Shown here piece after piece: positions 19,725 to 27,094 of a stretch of 64,000 bases of DNA. The DNA lies in NCBI GenBank assembly GCA_017883235.1, contig JADGNY010000006.1, positions 40,681 to 104,680 of the forward strand, given 5' to 3'. Origin of the DNA: Thermoanaerobaculia bacterium. GTDB lineage: Bacteria; Acidobacteriota; Thermoanaerobaculia; Gp7-AA8. Numbering within the stretch: the stretch's first letter is position 1; every line of letters starts with the position of its first letter. The notes under the pieces were generated by a model. It searched no databases, was not told where the DNA came from, and worked only from the letters and a program-made list of their open reading frames with translations. Position numbers and translations under genes: made by a program.

Positions 19725-20477
19725 ATGACAAGAAGAACCGTTCTCCAGACCGCGGCGATCATCGCCGCCGGCGTCGTCCTTGCCCTCGTCGCCAACGCCT
19801 TCGCGCCGCGCGAGCGAAAGCTGGCGATGGCTGGCTCGTATCCAAGTGCGCTGAAGGTGCCGGCGCGGGAAACCACCCCAATGGGGTCGATTCCTCCCAC
19901 TCGCATTGCGCAAATGCCCATCGTCCCGATGACGTCGACAGCGCCCGTAACAGCGACCACCGCAACGCAGCCGACTGCGACTGCCGCCATCACCACCGTC
20001 GGCCTCAACCCGGCGGCAAAGACGCCCGCCGCGCCAGCGACGACGACGGCCGCCCCCGTCCCCCACCCGCCACTCCCAACTCCCCCATCAGCAGACCGCT
20101 TCCTCCCCCATCCCGACAAACCGTTCGTCGAGATCACATTCGCCGACGTGAGCTCTCTGCACGCGAAGAATGTCCTCTTTCTCGATGCGCGCCGGACGTC
20201 GGTCTACGAGCAGGGCCACATCGCCGGCGCGCGGCCGTACTCGGTTTGGGAATCGGACATCGACGACAAGGTGCGGAAACTGTTCGACGAGCGCAGCGAT
20301 CCGAGCGCGCAGGCGCTGCCGATCGTCATCTACTGCAGCGGCGGCGACTGCGAGGATTCCCACATGCTGGCGCAGAAGCTGTGGGGCATCCAGTTTAATA
20401 ACATCTACGTCTACAAAGACGGCTTCCCAGACTGGCAGCAGCACGGTGCGCCGGTTCACACAGGAGCGAATCCGTGA
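19725..20477 (+). CDS. Membrane-anchored rhodanese-like protein
   Basis: The 250-residue protein starts with an uncleaved signal or membrane anchor (MTRRTVLQTAAIIAAGVVLA). A low-complexity Thr/Ala/Pro linker follows (about residues 40-125), then a rhodanese domain. LFLDARRTSVYEQGHIAGAR carries the CH2A motif, and YCSGGDCEDSHMLAQKL the active-site loop with two Cys. It probably transfers sulfane sulfur or senses thiols outside the membrane. It overlaps the MauE/DoxX-like gene by 4 bases (GTGA), a combination also known in other bacteria and suggestive of periplasmic thiol handling. The start was chosen at the anchor; an upstream in-frame ATG at 19659 lacks support. Confidence 0.85.
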   Translation: MTRRTVLQTAAIIAAGVVLALVANAFAPRERKLAMAGSYPSALKVPARETTPMGSIPPTRIAQMPIVPMTSTAPVTATTATQPTATAAITTVGLNPAAKTPAAPATTTAAPVPHPPLPTPPSADRFLPHPDKPFVEITFADVSSLHAKNVLFLDARRTSVYEQGHIAGARPYSVWESDIDDKVRKLFDERSDPSAQALPIVIYCSGGDCEDSHMLAQKLWGIQFNNIYVYKDGFPDWQQHGAPVHTGANP

Positions 20478-20932
20478 AGCGTCTTCTGGCTCATCCCTGG
20501 CTCACGATCCGCGTCCAGATCGCCCTCGGCGCGATCTTCATCATCGCCGCTCTGCCGAAGATTGCCGATCCACCGTCGTTCGCCCACATGATCTACAACT
20601 ACCGCCTCGTGCCGTCGCCGCTGATCAACATCAGCGCGCTGGTGATGCCGTGGGTGGAGTTGCTGGCCGGCCTGGCGCTGATCCTCGGCGCCTGGAAAGC
20701 AGCAGCGCGAACGGTGGTGGCCATCATGCTGGCCGTCTTCATCGTGGCCATCTCGATCAACTTCTTCCGCGACAACGCCATCGACTGCGGCTGCTTTAAC
20801 GTCGCCGACCGCGGCAAGACACACGAGCAGCGGATCTTCGATATGAAAGTCGATGTGTTCCGCGACCTCGGAATGCTGCTGATGGTGGGGCAGCTCTGGT
20901 ATGCGGGGAAAAGGGAAGAGGACGAGGCGTAA
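20474..20932 (+). CDS. MauE/DoxX-family membrane protein
   Basis: This 152-residue protein has four predicted membrane helices: VQIALGAIFIIAALPKIA, INISALVMPWVELLAGLALIL, VVAIMLAVFIVAISINFF and VFRDLGMLLMVGQLWY. The conserved DCGCF motif after helix 3 is typical of the MauE/DoxX redox family, which works with thiol-disulfide enzymes. The GTG start is coupled to the rhodanese gene by a GTGA overlap, suggesting a shared sulfur or thiol role in the membrane. Confidence 0.85.
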   Translation: MKRLLAHPWLTIRVQIALGAIFIIAALPKIADPPSFAHMIYNYRLVPSPLINISALVMPWVELLAGLALILGAWKAAARTVVAIMLAVFIVAISINFFRDNAIDCGCFNVADRGKTHEQRIFDMKVDVFRDLGMLLMVGQLWYAGKREEDEA

Positions 20933-20971
20933 GGCCGGAGGCCAATCATAAGCGGGAGTTGGCCGAGGATT

Positions 20972-21273
20972 CAGTTGTTAAGGAATCCTTAACAACTGCT
21001 GGCCGCGTTAGCGGCAACAAGACGGTAGCCAGGGGTGCGAGCGTTTTTTGCGAGCACCCCTGGTAAAGAGATGTCATGGTTGGTGCCGCGTCAGCGGCAC
21101 TGGAGTGATCGGGGACTCCATCCAGTGCCGCTGACGCGGCACGCTTTCAAGAGACAATGCAGACCAGGGGTGCTCGCAAAAAGCGCTCGCACCCCTGGCT
21201 ACCTTCTTGAGCCGCTATCGCGGCGTCGTAACGTCCAATCTCCAGTCAGTTGTCAAGGAATCCTTGACAACTG
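20972..21273. repeat. Nested inverted repeat bracketed by 27-bp palindromes
   Basis: Perfect palindromes with 13-base arms around one A lie at 20972-20998 and 21247-21273 (core AAGGAATCCTT). Between them the sequence is mirror-symmetric. GGTAGCCAGGGGTGCGAGCG (from about 21024) pairs with CGCTCGCACCCCTGGCTACC (to about 21206). Inside that, GTGCCGCGTCAGCGGCACTG (about 21083) pairs with CAGTGCCGCTGACGCGGCAC (to about 21142). No gene is seen. Confidence 0.85.
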
Positions 21274-21439
21274 CCACTGACGAAAGGAACTACACGACGA
21301 AATCAGGACTCACGCGGAGGCGCGGAGGACGCGGAGGAAGAGAAGTGCTCCCTCGAACCTCCGCGTCTCCGCGTCTCCGCGTGAACCAACGGATCAGAGG
21401 ACTTTGCAGATGGCAACTGTCAAGGAATCCTTGACAGTT
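21247..21439. repeat. Second palindrome-bracketed inverted repeat
   Basis: The palindrome at 21247-21273 is shared with the first cassette. A third copy (core GTCAAGGAATCCTTGAC) lies at 21415-21439. Between them CACGCGGAGGCGCGGAGGAC (from about 21311) is mirrored by CCTCCGCGTCTCCGCGTGA (to about 21386). No gene is seen. Confidence 0.8.
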
Positions 21440-21469
21440 CAACAGAAAGGCACATGTTCCTGGAACTTC

Positions 21470-21895
21470 CTACTTCATCTCTGTCCCGTCGCACTCGCCC
21501 ATGAACTTGCCGGCGTAGGTGGCGGAGATGTCCTTGTCCTGCATTTTCATGTGCATGGAACCGTCGTAGGAGTCGCCGCCGTAGGTGATCTTGCCCTCGC
21601 CGGCCATGCCGTTCTCACAGGTCATCTTCCAGGAGATCGTGCTGCCGTCGACCTTCACGTCGGTGTAGGTACACCCGCCGCTTTTATCGCCGGCTTTGGG
21701 GATCAGATTCTCGGGTTTCTCGGCCTGCTCCTTGGTGACGCAGGTGACGACTGTGCGAGACGGCATCTTCATCGGCATATCGGTCATTTCCATCTGAATG
21801 GTCGTTTGCCACCGGCCCGGCTTGGCCAGGTTGCCGGCGAAGAGCGGGAGAGCGATCGAAACGACCGCGAACAGCGCAAGATTGCGAAGCTTCAT
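21470..21895 (-). CDS. DUF3617 exported protein
   Basis: The 141-residue protein has a signal peptide (MKLRNLALFAVVSIALPLFA). It carries the DUF3617 pattern: GRWQTTIQMEMTDMP near the mature start, paired Cys in VTCVTKEQ and GGCTYTDVK, then WKMTCENGMAGEGKI. It is periplasmic, of unknown function, and common in Acidobacteriota and Proteobacteria. A GGAGG site lies 6 bases before the ATG. The matrixin gene lies just upstream on the same strand (gap about 34 bases), so they may be cotranscribed. Confidence 0.85.
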   Translation of the reverse strand: MKLRNLALFAVVSIALPLFAGNLAKPGRWQTTIQMEMTDMPMKMPSRTVVTCVTKEQAEKPENLIPKAGDKSGGCTYTDVKVDGSTISWKMTCENGMAGEGKITYGGDSYDGSMHMKMQDKDISATYAGKFMGECDGTEMK

Positions 21896-21929
21896 CAGTA
21901 TCCTCCGTTGGTTTTCGGAGGAGTATACG

Positions 21930-23201
21930 TCAGAGCTTTTTCACACCGCGCGAACGGGTAGTCGGCTCGATTCGGAGCGCCCCGGTCAGCGCGGCGGACT
22001 CGTTGCCGCTCTTCACCATCACCACGAGGGATCCGGCCGGCGTCGAAGCATCAATCTGGAACGTGGCACTGACGTAGTTCCCCGCCCACTTGAAATCGGA
22101 GATACGGTGGAAGCCGGGATTGGGGACATCGAAGGTGGTCATGCCGCTCGTGAAGCCATCGCCGCCGATGCCCAGGGTTATCGTCGAACCGGCGTGCAGC
22201 GTGGCCGGCATGGCCAGAAGGGTAACGTTGTCTGATCCGGCCGCCCAAGCGCCGATCCACTTCGGATTCAGGAGCACGGATCCGGAGCCATCGACGTTGA
22301 GATTGCCATAGATGCGCCCGTTTTCGACGCGAAGGGCGCCGCCGCCGGCGAACTGCGTCGGGAACGAAGTCACCTTCGCGCTCTGCCAGGACCCGGAGAG
22401 ATTCTGGATGTTGAACGGGCCATCGAGTGGCTCCGCATAGATGCGATAGGTTCCCGCGGGAACACCCTGCAGGGAGAAGTTGCCGTTCTTGTCCGAAAGA
22501 GCCGTCACCACCGGCTCGCCCTCGTCGTTCTCAGCCACGACCTGTGCGGCGTAGATGCCACCGTCATCGCCGTAGACGCGGCCCTCGAGCGTGGCGCCCG
22601 ACGCCGGTTTCGTTTTCGCGTAGGCGGTAGTAATGGCCACGCGATCGTCGCTGTCCAATCCTACCGTGGTGCCGGTGCCGATGTAGGGATACATGACGGA
22701 GGACAACACCGCGGAATGGTCGAGGCCGAGGATGTGACCCATCTCGTGCTCGACGAGTTGCTGCAGGTTGTAGCCGCCCGAGACAGCCGTAGGATCGATC
22801 TGCATATCGGCCTCGAGGAGGCGGCCGCTGTCGTCGTACCAGTTCGTGGTCAGGGCGATGAACTTCTGATCGGCGAAGAGATCGTCGGCCATCGAAACCG
22901 TGTTGCGTCCGTCCTTGCCGGCGGAGGCGCCATCGACGATGCCGAGGGATTGGAAGGAGAGACTAGCGTCAGGAGTCGCCGCCCAATCTTTCCCCGCCCG
23001 GTCGAGCAACGAAGCGACTTGCGGGATCGCCTGCACAACGCGGCGGTCGATGGCGTAGCGGATCGGGAAGGAGCCATCAGGCCAGGCGACAGGAATCAGC
23101 GTGCCGTTGTTGAAGTAGGTCAGACGGGCAGCTCCGAACGCCGGCACGGCGGCGATGATGGCGATGGTTACAACGAGGAAAAAGTTTCGGAGGGCGGGCA
23201 T
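21930..23201 (-). CDS. Secreted matrixin-type metalloprotease
   Basis: This 423-residue protein has a signal peptide (residues 1-24). The M10-like zinc protease domain has HEMGHILGLDH at 152-162 and a Met-turn (SSVMYP) near 170. It lacks an obvious Cys-switch propeptide. From about 205 a carboxypeptidase regulatory-like (CnaB) beta-sandwich follows (GRVYGDDGGIYAAQVVAEN, GNFSLQGVPAGTYRIYAEP). An IPT-like C-terminal part with LGIGGDGFTSGMTTFDV ends the chain. It is probably an extracellular or surface protease. No clear ribosome binding site precedes the ATG at 23201. Confidence 0.88.
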   Translation of the reverse strand: MPALRNFFLVVTIAIIAAVPAFGAARLTYFNNGTLIPVAWPDGSFPIRYAIDRRVVQAIPQVASLLDRAGKDWAATPDASLSFQSLGIVDGASAGKDGRNTVSMADDLFADQKFIALTTNWYDDSGRLLEADMQIDPTAVSGGYNLQQLVEHEMGHILGLDHSAVLSSVMYPYIGTGTTVGLDSDDRVAITTAYAKTKPASGATLEGRVYGDDGGIYAAQVVAENDEGEPVVTALSDKNGNFSLQGVPAGTYRIYAEPLDGPFNIQNLSGSWQSAKVTSFPTQFAGGGALRVENGRIYGNLNVDGSGSVLLNPKWIGAWAAGSDNVTLLAMPATLHAGSTITLGIGGDGFTSGMTTFDVPNPGFHRISDFKWAGNYVSATFQIDASTPAGSLVVMVKSGNESAALTGALRIEPTTRSRGVKKL

Positions 23202-23257
23202 GGCTTAGCCAGTGAACTGCAACCGAGGTGCCATTGCAATAACTATTTTTCGGCCGT

Positions 23258-23372
23258 GTGGTCTGGTCTCGCGGTCTCGCGGTTACGCGGTCTCGGGGTT
23301 GCTGGGTTGCCAAGTCAGTGTTTGCCCTGCAAATCAGCAACCTGGCAACCCCGCAACCGCCAGACCGCGTTA
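23258..23372. repeat. Inverted repeat with GGTCTCGCGGTT-type arms
   Basis: GGTCTGGTCTCGCGGTCTCG, GGTTGCTGGGTTGCC and similar phrases are mirrored by GGCAACCCCGCAACCGCC. It covers the stop codon of ridA, and a short related stretch (GGTCTCGCGGTCTCGGGG) follows the TPR gene at 25964-26003. Confidence 0.8.
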
Positions 23373-23744
23373 CACAATCGCGATCAGATCGATCTCGACC
23401 AGCGCGCCTCTCGGCAGTTGCCCGACGCCTACCGTCGTTCGGGCCGGCTTCGTGTCGCCGAAGTACGAGGCGTAGATTTCGTTGAGAGTGCCGAAATTGG
23501 CGAGGTCGGTGAGGTAGACGGTAGCCTTGACGACACTGCCGAAGTTGGTTCCGCCGGCGGTGAGCACCGCTTTCAGATTCTCGAAGACGCGCCGCACCTG
23601 GGCGGCGAAGTCGCCATCGACGAGGTTGCCGGTGGCAGGATCGAGAGCGATCTGTCCCGAGGTGTAGATGATCTTGCCGGACCGGATGGCCTGCGAGTAG
23701 GGGCCGATTGCCTTCGGCGCCTTGTCAGATGCGATGATCTCCAT
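23370..23744 (-). CDS. ridA: RidA-family enamine/imine deaminase
   Basis: The 124-residue protein is a complete RidA/YjgF/YER057c member. IGPYSQAIRSGKIIYTSGQI, FENLKAVLTAGG, the conserved Lys-Ala-Thr-Val-Tyr of VVKATVYLTDL and the C-terminal ARTTVGVGQLPRGALVEIDL are present. The catalytic Arg (PARTTVG) and C-terminal Glu are intact. It hydrolyses reactive 2-aminoacrylate-type enamines from PLP enzymes. GAAGGAG lies 5 bases upstream of the ATG. Confidence 0.95.
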   Translation of the reverse strand: MEIIASDKAPKAIGPYSQAIRSGKIIYTSGQIALDPATGNLVDGDFAAQVRRVFENLKAVLTAGGTNFGSVVKATVYLTDLANFGTLNEIYASYFGDTKPARTTVGVGQLPRGALVEIDLIAIV

Positions 23745-23774
23745 GCTTGCTCCTTCAGGATTTGAGCGTAACAG

Positions 23775-23780
23775 TATAAT
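23775..23780 (+). promoter_or_regulatory. -10 box TATAAT of the TPR gene
   Basis: A consensus TATAAT lies 32 bases before the ATG at 23813. This leaves a short leader containing GGAG, so this gene is not leaderless. Confidence 0.5.
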
Positions 23781-23812
23781 CGCGGGACTTTCTCTCGGAG
23801 CTCATACGACGC

Positions 23813-25963
23813 ATGGCAACGTACTCCGGCAATGCATCGCTCTCTCAAGCTGTCAAGGACCGCGTTCTCTCGACGTTCCAGCAGAGCGTGGCGCTCTACA
23901 AAGAGGGCCGCTCGGCCGAGGTGGTCGAGGGCTGCACGCTGATCCTGCGCATGGATCCGACGTTCGATCCGGCCCGGAAGCTGCTCGAGAAAACGCGCAA
24001 TCCGAACGCGCCCGTCGACGTCGATTCGCTCCTGACGGCAGGGTCTGGATCTGATGTCTTGAATGAAGCGCGCGCGGCGCTTGCGGCTCGTGACTTTCAG
24101 AGGGCCGCGGAGCTCGCGTCCGAGGTTCTTCGCGACGATTTCACCAACGAAGAAGCGCGCCTGGTCAACGACACGGCGCGCGAGAGGATCGAGGCTGCTC
24201 CGTTCGTCGAGCAGTTCATCCGCAAGTCGGAGATGTTCGCCAGGCAGGGCAACGCCAGCGCTGCGCGGTCGGAACTGGAGAAGGCCCGGGCGCTGGACGA
24301 CGGTCATCCTGGCATCCGGCGCGTTGCCGAATCGATGCAGACAGCCGAGCCGGCCGCGCCGTCGTTCAGCTCCGGCGGCAGCCCTTCGTTCGTCGTCGAA
24401 ACACCGCCGTCCCCCCCCACGACCCGCAGCGCCGCGCAGGCGGCCGACTTCGGGTTCACGTTCGAAGAGGAGAAGCCGGCCGAGCCGGAGTCGCCTTTCG
24501 GAGGTTTCACATTTGGCACCCCGGCACCTGCTGCTCCGCCGCCTCCTCCCGCCGGCGGTTTTTCGTTCGATACACCCGCGGCGCCGTCGTCATCGCCGCC
24601 ATTTGGCGGAGGGGGATTCTCGTTCGATGCGCCAGCGGCGCCGGCGAGCGGCGGATTCGACTTCGGCCCCGCCGCGACCCCGCCGGCGGGCGCCGATCAG
24701 CGGAAGATTCAGCAGTACCTTGCGGACGGTGACCGCGCCGCCGTCGCCGGCGACTACCAGCAGGCCATCGATCTCTGGTCGCGCATCTTCCTGATCGATG
24801 TGACGAACGATGAGGCGTCGCACCGGATCGAGAGCGCGAAGGCAAAGCGCCGCGAGATCGAGAGCAAGGTGGAAGCGATCATCAACGCCGGCGAGCAGGC
24901 GTACAACGCCCGCGACAACGAGACGGCGCGCGCGAAGTTCAACGAGGCACTGCGCCTCGATCCCGGCAACCTCACCGCCCACGATTATCTCGAGCGGATG
25001 TCGAATACCGCCGGCGAGAAAAGCGCGCCGGCACTCGAGGCCCCATTCGCCATCCCCCCGCCCTCGCGCGGGGACATCTTCGCCGACGATCAGTTGAGCG
25101 GCTCCTACGATTCGCTCAAGCCTCCCGATCTAACCGTCCCGAAAATATCCGCAAAGGCGAAAGCGCCGGCCGCCGCTCCCACACCGGCAAAGAGCGGCTC
25201 GCGCATGGGCGTGCTCATCACCATCGCCGCGGTCGTGATCGTGGCCGTCGTGGGGTGGTTCGTGTGGTCGAAGTACATGGCCAAGCCGGCCTATGATCCG
25301 AGCGCCACGCAGGCGATCTTCCGTCAGGCCGACGCGCTGGCGAAGCGCAACCGTTTTGATCAGGCCATCGCCATCCTGCGCGATGTGAAGCCGGCCGATC
25401 CGAAGCACGACAAGGCGCTGGAGATGATCGCCGACCTGCAGCACAAGAAGTCGCAGGCGGCGGAGACGGTGAATGGGCGGCCGTCCGCGATCGTCTATGA
25501 GGAGAGCATCGCCGCCGGCCGCACGGCTTTCGAGGGACACGACTACGATGCGGCCAAGACCGCCTTCGATACCGCCGCGCGCATCAAACCGCTCCCGCCG
25601 GACGTCTCGACGATGTACGCGGCGGCCTCGCAACAGGTGGCCAAGCTCGAGGTGGCGAAGGCGCTGTTCAGCGAGCAGAAGTATCAGGATGCCATCGCCA
25701 ATCTCGATCCGCTGCTGCAGGCCGATCCGCAGAATCAATCCATCCGCCGGATGCTCACGAGCGCTCACTTCGACCTCGGCGCGATCGCTCTTCAGGAAGA
25801 ACGGCTCCCCGACGCCATCCGCGAGTTCGACCTGGTGCTGAAGGCCGATCCGAATGACGAACTGGCCAAGAGGAGCAAGACACTGGCCGATCGCTATTCC
25901 GGTCAGCCGAAAGACCTGCTGTACAAGATTTACGTAAAATATCTGCCGTTGAGGAAGACCTAG
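23813..25963 (+). CDS. TPR-repeat protein with single transmembrane segment
   Basis: This 716-residue protein alternates TPR-like helices (residues 15-180, 290-400, 510-700) with a Pro/Gly/Phe-rich low-complexity linker (about 180-290, repeated GGFSFDTPAAP-type phrases). One membrane helix (GVLITIAAVVIVAVVGWFVW, near 475) splits it into cytoplasmic and external TPR parts. Phrases such as LFSEQKYQDAIANLDPLLQA and RLPDAIREFDLVLKADP are clear TPRs. It is likely a scaffold for envelope protein interactions; partners are unknown. The RDD-like gene follows. Confidence 0.85.
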   Translation: MATYSGNASLSQAVKDRVLSTFQQSVALYKEGRSAEVVEGCTLILRMDPTFDPARKLLEKTRNPNAPVDVDSLLTAGSGSDVLNEARAALAARDFQRAAELASEVLRDDFTNEEARLVNDTARERIEAAPFVEQFIRKSEMFARQGNASAARSELEKARALDDGHPGIRRVAESMQTAEPAAPSFSSGGSPSFVVETPPSPPTTRSAAQAADFGFTFEEEKPAEPESPFGGFTFGTPAPAAPPPPPAGGFSFDTPAAPSSSPPFGGGGFSFDAPAAPASGGFDFGPAATPPAGADQRKIQQYLADGDRAAVAGDYQQAIDLWSRIFLIDVTNDEASHRIESAKAKRREIESKVEAIINAGEQAYNARDNETARAKFNEALRLDPGNLTAHDYLERMSNTAGEKSAPALEAPFAIPPPSRGDIFADDQLSGSYDSLKPPDLTVPKISAKAKAPAAAPTPAKSGSRMGVLITIAAVVIVAVVGWFVWSKYMAKPAYDPSATQAIFRQADALAKRNRFDQAIAILRDVKPADPKHDKALEMIADLQHKKSQAAETVNGRPSAIVYEESIAAGRTAFEGHDYDAAKTAFDTAARIKPLPPDVSTMYAAASQQVAKLEVAKALFSEQKYQDAIANLDPLLQADPQNQSIRRMLTSAHFDLGAIALQEERLPDAIREFDLVLKADPNDELAKRSKTLADRYSGQPKDLLYKIYVKYLPLRKT

Positions 25964-26021
25964 GTCTCGCGGTCTCGGGGTTGCGGGGTCTTGCGGTTGT
26001 TGAACGCGTAGGGAGGGTGTG

Positions 26022-26333
26022 ATGCGATTCGATGAAGTCGAGCTGCAACCGGCGACGTTCGACGTTGATTCTGCCGCTCCACCGCCATCCGCTCCCGCTT
26101 CGTTCTTCCGGCGGCTGGCCGCTCTCCTCATCGATCTCTCCCTCTTCGCCGCCCTCGGCCTGGCGCTCTCTCCTCTCCTGCCGGCGTCGATGAGCGCGAT
26201 CTCCATCGCGTCGCTGGCCGGCTTTCTCATCATCATCGCCTTCTACTATTTCGCCGGCACGCGGGCTTTGTGGGGAAAGACGATCGGAGGGGCGATTTTC
26301 GACGTGCGCGCGCGAAGGCGCGGCGCGGTCTGA
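26022..26333 (+). CDS. Small RDD-family membrane protein
   Basis: The 103-residue protein has a Pro-rich N-terminus and then two membrane helices (FFRRLAALLIDLSLFAALGL and ISIASLAGFLIIIAFYYFAG). It ends with TRALWGKTIGGAIFDVRARR, the conserved RDD motif. Start is ATG 26022 with GGGAGGG just upstream. RDD proteins are small membrane proteins linked to transport or stress; the role here is unknown. Convergent with the DUF3887 gene, 9 bases apart. Confidence 0.75.
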   Translation: MRFDEVELQPATFDVDSAAPPPSAPASFFRRLAALLIDLSLFAALGLALSPLLPASMSAISIASLAGFLIIIAFYYFAGTRALWGKTIGGAIFDVRARRRGAV

Positions 26334-26342
26334 CGCCGCGAT

Positions 26343-27044
26343 CTACTCCTTCTTGAAGGGCGAGATGTTCAAGGCTGCGACGCGGTTCTGCGCGTCGAAT
26401 GCCACGCGAAAGGCAACGGGACCGTTCGTGTACGACAGGATCAGATCGATGACCGTGAGGCGTTTGTCGACCCTCTGCTGGACTTGCGTGACGGATTGGA
26501 ACGTCCCGAAGATCCGGCCGATGTTGCCGGCCAGTCCGGCCATGCCGGCAGGGGTCAGTTGCGCGGCCATTTCGGCGTTGAAAGGCTTGACGGCATCGTC
26601 GTAACGCCCGGCGGTGAAGTCGGTGAGCAACTGCCGCGCTAATGCTTCGAGGGCCGGATCGACGGGCGGAGGGAGGACGGGATTGAAGTAGACCGTCTGG
26701 ATGCGGTCGAAGGCGTCGAAAATGACCTCGACGTTCACGGAGCCCTTTTCAAACCGTGCCAGCAGCTCGATGGTGCGGAATTCGCCTTTCATGCCGGGAT
26801 GGGCTTCCTTGACCAGGTAGAACTGGCCTAAATCCCGGTCGAGCTGCGCTTTGACATCCGACAGAAGCTGCGGCGTGACCACCGGCCGCAACGCGTCATT
26901 GAAGTCCTGGGTGGCTAAATCAAAACGGCCCGTGACGAAGTTCCTCAGCATCTCCCGGGCTACCGACTCGATGGGAGTCTGGAGGTGCGGTTTGGGACTG
27001 ACGGCAAACAGCGTGGTCAAAAGGAGGGAGGCGAGGATGTTCAC
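26343..27044 (-). CDS. Exported protein with two DUF3887-like repeats
   Basis: This 233-residue protein has a weak signal peptide (MNILASLLLTTLFAVS). It contains two similar modules: VAREMLRNFVTGRFDLATQD and ALARQLLTDFTAGRYDDAVK begin them, and VNVEVIFDAFDRIQTVYF and VAFRVAFDAQNRVAALNI end them. Each is a DUF3887/NTF2-like unit. The function is unknown, probably periplasmic. The GTG start has TACCAT 7 bases upstream and no ribosome binding site. Confidence 0.75.
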   Translation of the reverse strand: MNILASLLLTTLFAVSPKPHLQTPIESVAREMLRNFVTGRFDLATQDFNDALRPVVTPQLLSDVKAQLDRDLGQFYLVKEAHPGMKGEFRTIELLARFEKGSVNVEVIFDAFDRIQTVYFNPVLPPPVDPALEALARQLLTDFTAGRYDDAVKPFNAEMAAQLTPAGMAGLAGNIGRIFGTFQSVTQVQQRVDKRLTVIDLILSYTNGPVAFRVAFDAQNRVAALNISPFKKE

Positions 27045-27051
27045 GGGGGCA

Positions 27052-27057
27052 ATGGTA
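27052..27057 (-). promoter_or_regulatory. -10 box TACCAT, leaderless GTG start
   Basis: TACCAT on the minus strand ends 7 bases before the GTG at 27044. Confidence 0.45.
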
Positions 27058-27060
27058 ACA

Positions 27061-27088
27061 GCCGGCCCGGCAGAGCTGCCGGGCCGGC
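27061..27088 (-). terminator. Strong hairpin after the patatin gene
   Basis: GCCGGCCCGGCAG and CTGCCGGGCCGGC form a perfect 13-base stem around AG. It sits just downstream of the patatin stop codon and overlaps the start region of the DUF3887 gene. No U-tract follows. Confidence 0.6.
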
Positions 27089-27094
27089 TGGTGG

